From NCBI RefSeq assembly GCF_023065955.2, contig NW_026623078.1, positions 11,976,199-12,040,198 of the forward strand: a stretch of 64,000 bases of DNA. Reading direction: 5' to 3'. Source of the DNA: Ursus arctos (Eukaryota > Chordata > Mammalia > Carnivora > Ursidae). Under the pieces are notes generated by a model. That model did not search any database and had not been told where the DNA came from. It saw only the letters and a program-made list of their open reading frames with translations. Below, in pieces: positions 22,362 through 34,200 of this stretch (its first letter is position 1; every line of letters starts with the position of its first letter). Position numbers and translations under genes: made by a program.

Positions 22362-22730
22362 TGTGGAGAACAAAAGCAAGAGGAAATGTAGATTACATTT
22401 CCTTACAACTTGCAGCCTGTTGACAAAGAGTAGAACATTCCTCAACTGTCTTAATGTTAATGCTTTGCTAGAAGAAAAACACAACCTTAGCTTGACAATA
22501 GCCAGGCCTCCAGGATCCTGTAAGTCTTCTTTAACATATGAAAACCCTTTTGGAAACTTCCTTTATCTCTGCCCCTCCCAACTTGAAAGTATATAATCAA
22601 TTGCTCCTTGCAGTCCCAGTGCAGCTTTTCATGCCCATGGGTCTAGTTCCCGTGCTATAATAAAAAGAACTTTTTGCACCAAAAATGTCTCAAGAATTCT
22701 TTCTTGAACGTTCGCTCCTGGCCCGCATCA
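22362..22730 (+). mobile_element. ERV LTR, plus orientation
   Basis: It starts TGTGGAGAACAAAAGCAAGA. It carries GACAAAGAGTAGAACATTCC, GGATCCTGTAAGTCTTCTTT, TTTGGAAACTTCCTTTATCT, CCCTCCCAACTTGAAAGTAT and the polyadenylation region GTGCTATAATAAAAAGAACT, and ends near GTCTCAAGAATTCTTTCTTG and GCCCGCA. The same landmarks, reverse-complemented, appear at 23125-23705. The AATAAA signal and CTTTCTTG end are those of a gamma-type (ERV1-like) LTR. It is about 200 bp shorter than its partner, missing a central segment. Confidence 0.65.
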
Positions 22731-23124
22731 CATCCGGTGTCAGGCAGCCCCTACCTTGTGCACTTTCACTATTTGGCTCCTTCACCACCAAAATGAAGGT
22801 TAAAAACTTAGAGCGACATAAGCCCACAAACTCTGAGTGAATGAAGGATGCTTTAGTCTGTCCTTCATCAGGAGAATGAGTGATGAGTGGTCACGGAGCA
22901 GATGGTGACTAAGGGAAGGTCGCAGAACAGATGCAGAACCGCAAATGTCTGTGGAGGGACAGCTGATAAAAGGACAGGCCAACCCTGCCTGGGGTCTCAG
23001 GAAGCGCCTCAGAAGGGGAGCCAGCAGGTGTACAGGAAAACTGGGGCTAAGAACAGGAGGAGCATCTGGAATGGGTTCAGTAGCTGGATCCCAGATCCTC
23101 CCCCTCTGGTCTGTTCTGAAGTGG
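22731..23124. other. Spacer between two convergent LTRs
   Basis: About 390 bp lie between the LTR 3' ends. A 116-codon minus frame (22800-23150) and two 102-codon plus frames overlap here. None has retroviral motifs that I can see. The sequence could be the leader remnant of one of the two elements. Confidence 0.4.
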
Positions 23125-23705
23125 GAAAGAACATTAGGGTTCGAGGCCAATGGTCAAGAAAGAGTTTTTCAGACATCTTTGGTGCAAAAAGGTGATTTTA
23201 TTAAAGCACTGGGACAGGACCCGTGGGCAGAAGGAGCTGCACTGGGGTCATGAGAAGTAGCCCATTATGTACTTTCAAGTTGGGAGGGGGTTAGGGATAG
23301 AATAAGTCTCTAAGGAATTTTGGAAACAAGGTTTCCAGGACCTTGCAGGGGCTGGCTATTGTTTGGAAAATGTCATTTATTACTGTCTAATAAAACCTTA
23401 GGCATGAGACCCTTCAGATGTATATCAGTGGGTCATATGCTTGGGGGATGATTACCAACACATATCTTGAGGGGTTTAGAGATAAAGGAAGTTTCCAAAG
23501 GAATTTTTATATGTTAAAGTAGACTTAACAGGATTCTGGGGGGCTGGGGGGGGGGGCTGTTCCGGGCTTTTGCCCTTAGCAAGGTATTAACACGCAGGCA
23601 GTTGAGTCCCTAGAGGAGTATCTCTCTGCCTGTTTCAAGGACTTGTCAATGGGCTGTAGGTAGGAAGGAAATTTAATAATTTTTCTTATGCCTTTGTTTC
23701 CCACA
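23125..23705 (-). mobile_element. ERV LTR, minus orientation
   Basis: Reverse-complemented, it opens TGTGGGAAACAAAGGCATAA and carries GTTAATACCTTGCTAAGGGC, GAATCCTGTTAAGTCTACTT, CTTTGGAAACTTCCTTTATC, CCCTCCCAACTTGAAAGTAC, GTGCTTTAATAAAATCACCT and AAAGATGTCTGAAAAACTCT. It is the same family as 22362-22730 in inverted orientation. The middle has an extra segment of about 200 bp in which a second TATCCCTAACCCC-like unit follows TATCTCTAAACCCC, so the longer form may hold an internal duplication. Confidence 0.65.
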
Positions 23706-24059
23706 TCATGTTCCACAAGCACCCTTTCCCACAATGGCATTAAAAGTTTATTTTCTGATGAGAATGAGTCACATTGGGTTCAAACTCACCAGGTTCAACA
23801 CAGGGTGGGATGGGGATGAGTTAAAGAAATCTGGGCTGAGAAATCCCATAGGTGAACGGGGTAATGTTCACACTCCTCTCCCCATTGGCTCTGGGCATTC
23901 CCTTCCAGGTAGGGCACTGGGGGATTCTTCTCTGGAGAAACCAAGCATCCTCAGGGAAAATGCCTGAGATAAGGGACTTATGAGGCCCCAGCTCCCCAGC
24001 TGATTCATCTTCAAGGAAGCCCACTCCTTCCAAGTCCTGCCCAGTGAGAAGAGGTTTCA
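23706..24059. other. No recognisable feature
   Basis: A pair of overlapping 77- and 79-codon frames on opposite strands shows no family features. Confidence 0.4.
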
Positions 24060-24470
24060 ATAGGTTTTTCAGTATCTTATTCTTAAATATGAATTAACAG
24101 CCAACACTGGCAATAAAGTCATCAAGTCAATGAATAAAAAAAAAAAACATAGGAAAATAACAAAGGAACTCAGTGGGAAAATGATAATAAAGATATTAGA
24201 ATTAAACAGTAAAATTATACTTAATGCTATCAAAGAAATGAGATGGTATTTTATTCACGTAAGAATATCAGAAGGAACAAAGAGGGAACAAGAAAGAACT
24301 CTGGATAATAAAATATGTAAGAACTCAGACTAAAAACTCTGTTGAAGATTCAGAAGATAGAGTGGAGAAAACCAATCAGAAGAAATGAAATAAAATGGTA
24401 AAACAGTGAAAACTGGGCGAGGAAAGATAAGAAAATAAGAAAAGTAGTCTGTGAGTTCCAGTGTTTTTAA
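24060..24470 (+). mobile_element. Possible L1/HAL1-like ORF1 remnant
   Basis: The stretch is A-rich and purine-rich on the plus strand, with a 67-codon lysine-rich frame (24130-24333) and phrases such as AAGAACTCAGACTAAAAACT and GAAGATTCAGAAGATAGAGT that recall the coiled-coil part of L1 ORF1. This is a guess from composition and a few phrases only. Confidence 0.25.
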
Positions 24471-24534
24471 AGAACTTCTTTAAAACAGATTTTTTCTCTA
24501 GAAGAGAGAAAAATCTTTTTTTAAAGCATGTTTT

Positions 24535-24560
24535 TGTTTGTTTGTTTGTTTGTTTGTTTT
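24535..24560. repeat. (TTTG)n microsatellite
   Basis: Six to seven uninterrupted TTTG/GTTT units. Confidence 0.85.
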
Positions 24561-24630
24561 TCAAAACAGAAGAAATTATTTTCGGGGTTGGTCTAGCCTC
24601 TCCTCTCACTAACCTAACTCCTCTAGACAA

Positions 24631-26359
24631 TGAACAATAAAGGAAAGAGTCTAAACGTATTGCGGAATTAAAATAAGTGTTTAAGCAAAGAGGAAAGATC
24701 GGAATGCTCTGATACTTCTAAAGATCATGCTGGAATTGAGAAAGACAATGGAGACATACTTTCTAAATTACAAAGGACAATAATTCTAACCTGTGAGGGC
24801 AGAGCAGACAACTCCATACAAGGGAGTTCTCAGAAAGCTTACCACTCAAATATACTCCCAAAGAATAGAGGAGGTCTTCTCCCAATATGAAGGTATAAGT
24901 CAGAATAGTGTAAGATTCAGGTTCTGGAGAACAGGTGATGTGACACAGGTGAGAGGGCAACGCAAGTCCCAGGGAGAAAGCTGAGCAGCAGAGGTGGGTG
25001 TCCAGTTCCTATTGGAGTCTAAGGACAGGGCCCTCCCTGGGAACGAGAAATTGAACGGATAAACTACTAGATGTGCTGGACTAGATGGAAAATTGTGTTC
25101 AAAAATTTTAAACGATACTGTTGAGAAGCTTAAGAATTAGTAATTAATAACAGGGATGTAGAAAAATAGAGCTGATGGAAAAATCAATTGTACAGAAAAG
25201 AAAATGTATTTATAGTATGCTGATTGGCTCAGCAGTGAAACAATACTCACAGAAGGTCAATAAAAGTATTTACACATAACGTTAATGATGAAACATTGCA
25301 ATGTGTTTATACTGGGAAGAAAGCAGGAGAAAAATAGGGGCAACCAGCATAGAGATGAAATGCCCATCCTTCACAATCAGATGTCAGTAGACCATAGCAA
25401 ACCAAATAAAACATGTGTTTTAGACAATCTCTAAAATTGGAAATATAGAGATAAATGGTGAGGAAATAGTTAAATGAATTGAATGTGGTAGGCTCTGAGA
25501 AAGATACCTGGAAGACTGGACGTTTTAATATGTAAATGTGTCACTTCAATGGTTCAAAAATCAATTTTAAATAGATATGTTTCAGTAAAAGTATAACTTC
25601 TTATATTTTTTAAAATAATTTTTCTGTATCGCCTATATTCTCTATAATTTCTTAAATTAGGAATCTATGATAAAAAATATTCCTCAAACTGGTTTCGTAG
25701 TTGTATGTGTGTATCAGTGCTGGAACCGCAACGATCAGTGACATGCTCCAGTGAGGACCATTTTAGGAAGATTTAATAGAGGGCTACTTCCTAAGGAATG
25801 GGCTGGGTGTAAGCAACCAGCAGGGCTGTCCCCAGACTGGAGGGAAAGTCCTGCACAGTCAGTAGCGTTAAGGAGACCTGGGATCTAAAGAAGGATCCCA
25901 CTCGCAGGCTGGGGAATATCCAGGAATAAAAATTGTTTCTTTTCCCTTCGTCTGATCTCCCGCTGGGATTCAGGAGCTCTGGGAGGTAGCGCGGGGCTAG
26001 AGGAAGGGTGGAAAGGAAGCACTGTCAGGAGCACACGGAAGTCACCGGCAAGACAGTGCGGAAAACGATGGACAACTACCTCCAGCTTAGCCCTGCGAGT
26101 GCTGTTTGAATCAAGACAGTTGACACCTGTGACACCTGCAACATCTGTGCTCTTCCCTGGATCTTACCTCTTCCTGCTCAGTCCCGCCCTCTAGACTTTG
26201 GTCCCTGGGCAACTGGCTTCAATTTCCGAATTTATGGGGGCTGTTGGCCGCCTTCTCCTCTGCTAAGCTCTCGTTGCGGGCTGCATCGCTGATCATGATC
26301 TACTTGCCCGAAAGGCAGGCAGCGCGGAATGATGCCACAGTGTGGGATCAAACCTTCAC
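24631..26359. other. No gene seen
   Basis: AT-rich to 25700. Then a moderately GC-rich stretch with scattered CpGs (25970-26340). I recognise neither exons nor repeats. Confidence 0.4.
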
Positions 26360-26515
26360 CGTGAGTGCCAGCTCCCTGACTTAGGGAAACTGTTAACGTC
26401 TGAGTCTCATTGTCTTTTATGAACTGGGGAAAAGGCTTCCTACATTTTCTATGAGGATTAAATAAGGACATTTATGTAAAGCAACTAGCAGAATGGTCAA
26501 TAGTGAGTGCTTTTT
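26360..26515 (+). mobile_element. MIR SINE
   Basis: GAGTCTCATTGTCTTTTATG, then CTATGAGGATTAAATAAGGA, then GTAAAGCAACTAGCAGAATG and TAGTGAGTGCT follow the MIR order. Confidence 0.6.
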
Positions 26516-26689
26516 CCTCTTATTTCACACAGTGAAGTTATAAGTTATTAAGAGAGTGTTTCATGGGCTTGGTGAGGGTAGACGTGATGAACTCCAGGAA
26601 TCAAGGGAGAAAAGTTTCATGGCAGAGAAACTTCCAGACTTTTTAGAAAAGAGTCAAAGAAAACACTGTGAGAAGTAAGGCCTGGGTTA

Positions 26690-26850
26690 TTTTACATTAC
26701 AACACAGGTAATGGAATAACTACTGTGCAAATTTTGGTTTCCTCGTTTTAAGAATAGGACTAATCATGATAGCACCTATCTATTTGGGTTGCTATGACAA
26801 CGAATGTGCTAGTACATGGAAAGTGCTTAAAGCAAGCCTGGGCCCACGTA
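26690..26850 (+). mobile_element. MIR SINE
   Basis: TTTGGTTTCCTCGTTTTAAG, then ATAGCACCTATCTATTTGGG, then GTTGCTATGACAACGAATGT and AAGTGCTTAAAGCAAG match the MIR 3' half. Confidence 0.55.
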
Positions 26851-27624
26851 AAAATTCATGCCAGTTATTTTCAAGGGGTTTCCTGAGCCTTTGAAACTTC
26901 CCCCATGCTTGCTATTTTCCAAATCTCTTGTTGTCTTTTGGTAAAATAGTAGTAAAAGCCCAAATAACACAGTGTGTTTTTCTTTCCGAAGAAATCAAGG
27001 ACGGTGGGAACTGGAAAAATAAGAACAGTCCCTAAGCCAATCTTTAGAGAAGAGAGGAAGAAAGTCCCTTGAGAAAGGCAATATTCAGAAAAGAAGGAAA
27101 GAAAGCTCAATTTTTAGAGATCCCAGAAAAAACTTGATCTAGGTGGCCTACCCGACAGGAGGTCCAGGTATAATTTTCTGACCCAAGAAAATGAACTGCC
27201 CATCTGCAGGCTTCCATTGGGACCCAATTGTCTTGTGCATTTCCAAAGTTCTTCTACATCTATATCTGTGCCTTATGCCTTAGTGCAGTGGGTTAGCTCA
27301 GTAATATGCCTTCAGCCAAACAAGCAGGGCATTTCAAGCTTTAAGCTCACCCTTTGGGCAATTATCTCTGCCATTCTCAAACTTCTTTGATGATGTGTTT
27401 CCATCTGTCCATTGTCCATTTCCTCTTTGGTCCTTTTGAGCAATGTGTACTCCTGGCTGGGGTGATGTGTAGTCTATAATCATGTTGGTGAGTATGTTCA
27501 CTATATATTTAGCCTTACCTGTAATTATCAAGTAGAATTCAATATAAAGAGAAGGTAAGGTTCACAGCATCTTCTAATTGCCTGGTGCTTTTCTTATCTT
27601 TTAGTTCTCCAGCTTATCTTAGTG
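26851..27624. other. No recognisable feature
   Basis: Short minus frames (79 and 65 codons) without motifs. Confidence 0.45.
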
Positions 27625-27720
27625 TAGAAACTTTCATTCAGCAAATGTTTATTGAGCATCTACTATGCACCAGTTACTGTAAGTCTGGGGAGAGAGGCTC
27701 TAAAGATGGGGATGCCATAT
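27625..27720 (+). mobile_element. L2-type fragment
   Basis: CATTCAGCAAATGTTTATTG, AGCATCTACTATGCACCAGT and TACTGTAAGTCTGGGG match the ancient block with ATTCAACAAATATTTATTGAGCACCTACTATG. Confidence 0.55.
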
Positions 27721-27805
27721 TTGTAAAAATAGTCGCCAAGTGTATGTAAAGGAGGACAGTCTTTCAATTACCAAGACACTAATAAATTATTTGAAGAGTC
27801 TTCTT

Positions 27806-28005
27806 CTTCTTCTTCTTCTTCTTTTTTAATTATTTGACAGAGAGAGAGAGACAGCCAGCAAGAGAGGGAACACAAGCAGGGGGAGTGGGAGAGGACGAAG
27901 CAGGCTCCCAGTGGAGGAGCCTGATGTGGGGCTCGATCCCAGAACACTGGGATCACGCCCTGAGCCGAAGGCAGATGCTTAACGACTGCACCACCCAGGC
28001 GCCCC
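27806..28005 (-). mobile_element. CAN-SINE
   Basis: Inverted copy with TTCTTCTTC-type tail expansion, TTTAATTATTTGACAGAGAG, GAGGGAACACAAGCAGGGGG, GAGGAGCCTGATGTGGGGCT, CTGGGATCACGCCCTGAGCC and CCACCCAGGCGCCCC. A perfect 15-bp target duplication, TTGAAGAGTCTTCTT, is at 27791-27805 and 28006-28020. It belongs to the same young subtype as 6285-6485 and 50762-50964. Confidence 0.96.
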
Positions 28006-28020
28006 TTGAAGAGTCTTCTT

Positions 28021-28656
28021 AAATCAGACCCAGACAGTGGGCTGTGTTTTTTCCAACCTGTTTATTTGGCTCCCCTAGAGATCCACTGGGATTATGACAC
28101 AGAAGTCTATATTAAATTTGTGAGGAATAGCCAAGAAAATTTTTCCTTAAAAGCATTTATGTTTCCCACAGTGGTGATGAGAAGATAGAGACAAAAATAT
28201 CACATTGGGATGGTAATCAATTATTATTTCCTGGGTTTTTCAGAATAAGCTCCAGAATCTCTTAAAATCAAATTGTTGCTTTTCATTAGATATTCTTTTT
28301 ACATTACTTATGTACTAAAATGCATTATTACGAATTATTTCAAATAGTAAAATAGGTATATCCACAGTCTTTAAGAAATACATAGTCAGGGCCTGGAAAC
28401 CCTGTAGTTTTCAAGTTGAAACAGCTGTGAATGATGAATGTACTTGCTTCTGGGGCGAGCAAACAGTATTGAGCTACTTAATCCTATTATCAAAATGAGT
28501 TAGCAAAATGCAATGTAAATAGTACCAACCAGTTCAGAGCTGCTAGCAGAGATCTGAATAATGAATGTATGGTATAGATCTTCCGGCATCTCTGGCTCTA
28601 AACAAATACATATTAGTTTCAGACTTTCTAATGTATGCATGCTTGGGAGTGCACGT

Positions 28657-28697
<41 letters not shown>

Positions 28698-30450
28698 CAT
28701 TCAACATTAAATACATCCCTGACATTTGACTAGTTTTTCCTTTTTCATCTCTGTTCAAAGAATGCAAATCCTTTTCCAGTGGCAAACCCTTTTTAGTAAA
28801 CTAGTACTTAAATTTGTCATAATTTTCAGGAAGAAAAATGAAATGATGAGCATAGATTTGGGTACTGATTTTATACTAACATCCTTGTTTTAAGAATTTA
28901 TTATTATTGACTCATAACATAATAAAGACATGTCAGACATGCAGTTTTTGACTCTATAGAAAAAAATGGGAATGAAAATTAATAAGTCAAAATGAAAAAG
29001 AAGAAGAAAAATTAGAATATCAAAAAGAGAGATCTATAAATTTTATAGAAGCTCAGAAATCACAATCTGAAATGCAACTTATACAGAAACAAAAGATTTG
29101 ACCTAGAAAAAAGTCTGAACAATAAAACTTATTTTCCATTTTATCCTGATATAGTCATGATTAACCTTGTTCCAAAATTAAAAATGACTCAATACTACTA
29201 AAAGGTGTTTTGGCACAAACAGCTCTTTTCTAGAGGAAATAAATATGCCTAATTTTCAACACGCTTAAAATAGATTTAAATTTCTGATGAACTTACTGTG
29301 TAACTTAGCACCAATTTATCAAAAAGTTTGATGATGTTGAACTGATAGCCCTGAGTCAAATATTTTTGATTTTTAAATTGAAAATTTGATAGTATACAGG
29401 AATAAAATAAAAATCAGATAATGACTAATTCAGATGTATTTTTGCCATTATCACTAACATTTAATATATGAAAATGACCAAAAATATCTTTACAAAGTAT
29501 AGGATAAAGAGGTTTTAAATTGCTATGTGATGTTAGAGTTAGTACTGAAATCATTCCTATGAAAAAGTGGTCTCAAATCATGTAAATAATGCACGGTGCA
29601 TCTTTCCAATAGATGTTTATATCTTCTGAATACAAATGGCAATTTGTAAATGTAATTCCTCTGTTTTCTGTAATACTTTTGATTTCTAATTGTACTCTTG
29701 TCTACTCAAGCTGTATTTGCAAGGTTGGGATTATTTCCATAATGCCACAGTGTAGAATGGGCTTCGGGCTTCTTTGGCATTACCCTTGGGAAGGATCTCT
29801 TTAACTCTGCTATGATGAAGCCAAAATTGAGTTTTTAAAATTTATTCTCTAAATGAATCCCTCAAGCTGAGTCTATGCAGTATTAAGCGAAAGGACTATC
29901 TGGAAATTATCCGATTTGGAGTGAATAAAGATAGCAAGTTTAGATAATATAAATCTCAAGGCAAATATTTGCAATATGACTTAGTTTTCACAGTTTAGAT
30001 TAACCTGACAAATTTCAGTTGGCCCAGAAACTTCAACCCTTGGCACTTGACTTGGGATTCTTTTGTTGCTTAAGTGTTTTTGATGCCTCCTAAGCCACCT
30101 CAATACGCAGCCAGATGTTTCAGGATCTTGTAGAGAAGACTCAATGAGTAGCAGATCTTATAAGGAGACAGATTCCAGGTGGGGCAGGGACTGACACTGC
30201 AACGGGCAAATACAGGAAATGTGACCTGGAGCTGAGGAGGGGCCCTCTGCTGCTTGGATCACCTCCCTCCCTTGAGACTAGCAGCTTCTCTCTGGATTCA
30301 GAGGGAATTAGAGGTGGGGGCTTCACATGTGGGTGTGTACTCCTCGTCTCTGTTCCCTTGTCACGGTCTTTTTTTCCTAACTGACCTCTGCATCCCTCTT
30401 CCCACTGCCACCAACAGGAGACATATTTAGCATGTTTCAATGTTTTGTGT
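28021..30450. other. No gene seen; AT-rich
   Basis: Apart from the (TG)n run at 28650-28697 nothing is recognised. Frames of 60-105 codons are scattered and motif-free. Confidence 0.45.
28650..28697. repeat. (TG)n microsatellite
   Basis: GTGCACGTGCAC leads into about 18 uninterrupted TG units. Frames called across it on the opposite strand are artefacts of the repeat. Confidence 0.95.
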
Positions 30451-30466
30451 CTTTTCACTACTTTCT

Positions 30467-30669
30467 TTTTTCTTTTTAAAGATTTTATTTATTTATGAGA
30501 GAGGGAGAGAGAGAGAGAGAGAACCAGCAGGGAGAGGAGCAAAGGGAGAGGGAGAAGGAGACTCCCCGATGAGCAGGGGCCCGACACTGGGCTGGATCCC
30601 AGGACTCTGGGATCATGACCCGAACCAAAGGCAGACAGACGCGTAACCGACTGAGCCACCCAGGAGCCC
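30467..30669 (-). mobile_element. CAN-SINE
   Basis: Inverted copy: TTTTTAAAGATTTTATTTAT, a (GA)n run, GACTCCCCGATGAGCAGGGG, CTGGGATCATGACCCGAACC and GAGCCACCCAGGAGCCCC. A 16-bp target duplication with one mismatch (CTTTTCACTACTTTCT / CTTTTCACCACTTTCT) lies at 30451-30466 and 30670-30685. Confidence 0.95.
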
Positions 30670-30739
30670 CTTTTCACCACTTTCTAACCCAAATTTTTAA
30701 ATTAAAACTTGAACCCACTGGCCTCATTTCCTTTCTTGT

Positions 30740-31690
30740 TCTACTTTCCCCAAATGCCTCTCCAGATGGTTGAGCAATAATCTCTGAGGACTGGATTTCT
30801 GTCCTTTTCCTTCTGCTTCATCTTCATGTCATTCAAGTAGCAAAATCTCCTTCCCCTCCACAAAGTTAACTGTCTGCCCTGCAGGTAGATTGTGTGATCA
30901 GTGTCTCTCATTGCTTTTCACTCTTACCACTTGTACTGGATGTGGAAATTCATCCCACATGGTTGTAGTGAGTTGTCATTGACAGTCATCTGGGAATCAT
31001 AGTTGACATCTGCCTTCCTCACTGTTTGTGCTGTTGTCACCGTTGGGTAACCATGGTCCCTTATCATCTGAACCCACCCTTCTGTGCATCTCTGCTGTTG
31101 CTGTGTGACTCTGACCCATAACCTCCTCTTGGATTGACCCACAGCAACCTCCCCTGGTGTCCACACCGCAAATTTCACCCTGGTCCCAACATATTTGCTG
31201 TGATGTTGGTGAAATACATGAGCTTTCCAAAACTCATACCTCATGCTATTCTTCTGCCTGAAATTCTCCAGTGTCTCCCAACTACACAAATTCTAAAATG
31301 CCTGCATGACATTTGAAACCCCTGAGAATTGAAATCCTGCCTGCATCTGGCACAGTTGCCAGTCACGTTCCTCACAAGACCCCGCTGCTCCCCGGGACCT
31401 TGCTGCAGTGTACTGTCCCCTACTCACATGGACCTTCCTGCTTGGGGACCCCTGGCCCTGTCAGTGGGAGGTCTTCCATGATAACCTTACTCTGTCCCTC
31501 TATTGTACCTAACATAATATTTCCTGGTATCACATACTAGAGTAGGTCATTTTTTACTTGTTTGATTTTCCTGATAGAGTCTAGACAAGGAGCCCTATGG
31601 GCACAGACCATGTCTTTTTATTTTGTATTTGTTTTTGTATATTTAAAGCATAGTAAATCCTCAAATTTTTGGTGGATTAATAATATATTT
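30740..31690 (+). mobile_element. L2 LINE, long decayed copy
   Basis: The best-preserved part is 31225-31690: CTGAAATTCTCCAGTGTCTC, AATTCTAAAATGCCTGCATG, GATAGAGTCTAGACAAGGAG, CCCTATGGGCACAGACCATG, then AAGCATAGTAAATCCTCAAA, which corresponds to the L2 3' end. The upstream 500 bp fit poorly and are included only because they read on without a visible junction. Several 60-121-codon frames cross it and are not genes. Confidence 0.45.
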
Positions 31691-33255
31691 GTGCAAATCT
31701 GAGGTCAAAATATATTCCCCATTATTCTTTCCTTAAGTTATATAATTATCAGCCATTTTTTTTAGTAACTGCAATGATCTACATATCACATATTTCCAAA
31801 AAAATTTGAGTTAATCTAACAAGAAATCCAAATCCACAGTATATCATTATCATGAAGCTTAAACAGTGGGAGTTATACAGCACATAATGGCTTGGTATAG
31901 ATAATGCTATCTTGACTGCTAGAGAAGACAAATGAAAAAGCAAAAAATAAAAACACAAAAACATTACCTACCACTGGGTGTTATAGCTTAGCTATTTAAA
32001 AAAAAAAAAAAAAGGCCATTACTATTGACTCTGGATTTGGTTTCAGACTTTTAAAAACTTTTAAATATTAAACAGTTCTATTATACCTACCATGTTTTTT
32101 TCTATTGAGCACATTTCCCCTTCTCGCATCAAATAAGGATTGTATGAAGATCCCGGTCAGGATTATCTTGGCCTTTGGATTCCATTAGGGTCATATTTAG
32201 AACTTGGCTAGAGCAAAAATCTGGCTCCCGCACACCCCTCCCTGACCAGCATTCTGTTTGGCAAAGCCTGCCAGGTGCCTGATTGCGCAGAGAAATGGGA
32301 TGGGATCACTCAGTGTGACAGTCAGGAGAGATTTCACAGATCACAAGTGTTTGGAGAGACAAGTCAAAACCGAGCCATGGAAATGTGGCCTGCCATCTTC
32401 CTACTAAATGGGGGTGGTTTGCCAAGCAGGAGTCCAAGGTCACATGGCGGCACTACTCTTTTGGACAATAGCCCAACAAAAAGAAATGCCTCGAGGTATA
32501 CCACTGGTGTATATAATTTTTTGGAAAAAAAGAAAATCCAAACTCCGTTCTCTACCTGGTTAGCTAGCAAGCCCAGGGAAATTGGAGTTTAACATGACTT
32601 GGTGGATAATAAGCCTTTAAGTAATGACATTTTTACAGTCCGTCCTCAAAGGAGTACAATGCCAACTTTGTTGTGAGGCAGATGGTAGGGAAAAAGGTGG
32701 ATGTGAATCTGATCATTTAGCAGGCAAATTAATTTATGTGACAATAACCAGCCTCCAAATTGGGTTTATTGACTCATTACATTTTCTCCCTATGAAATTT
32801 AGTAAAATGCCAAACTCTACATTTTAAAGGAGCTGAAGGTTATTTTCTCATTTTAAAAGGGGGCACATTCAGTATTCGTTAGGATCTATATTGACAATAT
32901 TTCTACAGCTTCAAGTTAGTGGGCAATTTTTCTGTAGTTTATGGATAATGTGTTCGCAATAAAATTACCATCCCCAGGCGATCCTTAATTAATCTTAAAA
33001 ATAATCAATTATTTAATTGCTGGATCACTTTTTTTTAGAAGCTCAAGTAATTTTCAAAACAAAAATAAAACAGACCAGTAAAACCTCAAATCATTTTGAT
33101 AAGTGAAAGAAAAGAAGGGTTTAAAGGGGAATGTGGTGAAAATTTTAATATCATTTTTAGCTACTCTTTGAGTTAGAAGAATCTGCTTACTATGGAAAGT
33201 TTGTCTCATTTGATCTGCTAAGGCTAACTTAATGAAGAGGAAGGACTTTTATTAT
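31691..33255. other. No gene seen
   Basis: A poly-A tract lies at about 31996-32013. A 105-codon plus frame (32275-32592) and an opposite 68-codon frame show no motif. The stretch 32200-32830 lacks any repeat that I know, and is a candidate for conserved single-copy DNA. Confidence 0.4.
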
Positions 33256-33271
33256 AAAAAATCAAGAGAAG

Positions 33272-33450
33272 AGGGCGCCTGGATGGATCATTCGATTAAA
33301 CATCTGCCTTCAGCTCAGGTCACGATCTCAGGGTCCTGGGATGGAGTCCCACATCAGGCTCCCTGCTCAGCAGTGAGTAGGTTTCTCCCTCTCCCTCTTC
33401 CCCACTCCCTCGTTCATTATCTCTTTCTCAAATAAATAAATAACATCCTT
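33272..33450 (+). mobile_element. CAN-SINE
   Basis: GGGCGCCTGGATGGATCATT, CATCTGCCTTCAGCTCAGGT, CAGGGTCCTGGGATGGAGTC, CAGGCTCCCTGCTCAGCAGT and a CAAATAAATAAATAACATCC tail. Flanks AAAAAATCAAGAGAAG (33256-33271) and AAAAAATCCAGAAAAG (33451-33466) are a target duplication with two differences. Confidence 0.94.
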
Positions 33451-33844
33451 AAAAAATCCAGAAAAGAAACAGAATCATGATCATTGTTGAAGAAACTGTA
33501 CAGTAGAGTGTGCAATAAATTCTTATAACCCATATATTAGAATCACCGGCTGAGTCCTTGCAGGACAGTATCAGGTATGTGTGGGTTTTCCAAGGCCAGC
33601 TGGCTTAGCATGCCACTGTGTTGCACTGACAACAGCTGACGCCTCTTTGGAAAGGTGTATGCTTTGTCACAACAGGGTTCACCTAGTCCCAGGCTCCGGG
33701 ACCTGCTCCTCTTGACCCTTTCAAAGCCACATCTTCTCAAAACTTTCTCACGGTAGCTTTTGCTTATCTCTACAAGCCAAGAAAACTGGGTAGATTTCCT
33801 TTTTATCTGCAATATACAAAAATAATTGGTATAGTAAGCAACTT

Positions 33845-34200
33845 TTATTTTTTAACAAAAATATCACAAAAATACATTCTTGTTGGCAAACATTTGAACA
33901 GCGTAGATGGATATAGGCTGACAAGGGTATGTTCCCTCTTCCCGTGGAAATGTTTCAGGGAAGATACCTTTGTATTTATGAACACAGGGGTGTGTGTGTA
34001 CATGCTGATTATTGTCCTATTTATTTTTTAAAGTAGGCTGGTATCATGATGTTCTCTGATTGGTATTATTCACAGAGCTACATGGGGTTCTTGAAATGTT
34101 GGCACATCACTACAGAAGACCATAGTCTTTTCATAGCTGTCTAATATTCCAAAGTGTGCATGTATTCTATTTTGTGTATTTGGGTTTTTTTGTTTCCTCC
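33845..34200 (-). mobile_element. Possible old LINE 3' end, antisense
   Basis: GGCAAACATTTGAACAGCGT, GGTATCATGATGTTCTCTGA and CTTTTCATAGCTGTCTAATA followed by TTCCAAAGTGTGCATG recall the ancient block with TATTCCATTGTATGGATG. The match is weak. Confidence 0.35.

Noticed and set aside
28500..28785. Minus frames with His-Thr repeats
   Set aside because: They are translations of the (TG)n microsatellite.
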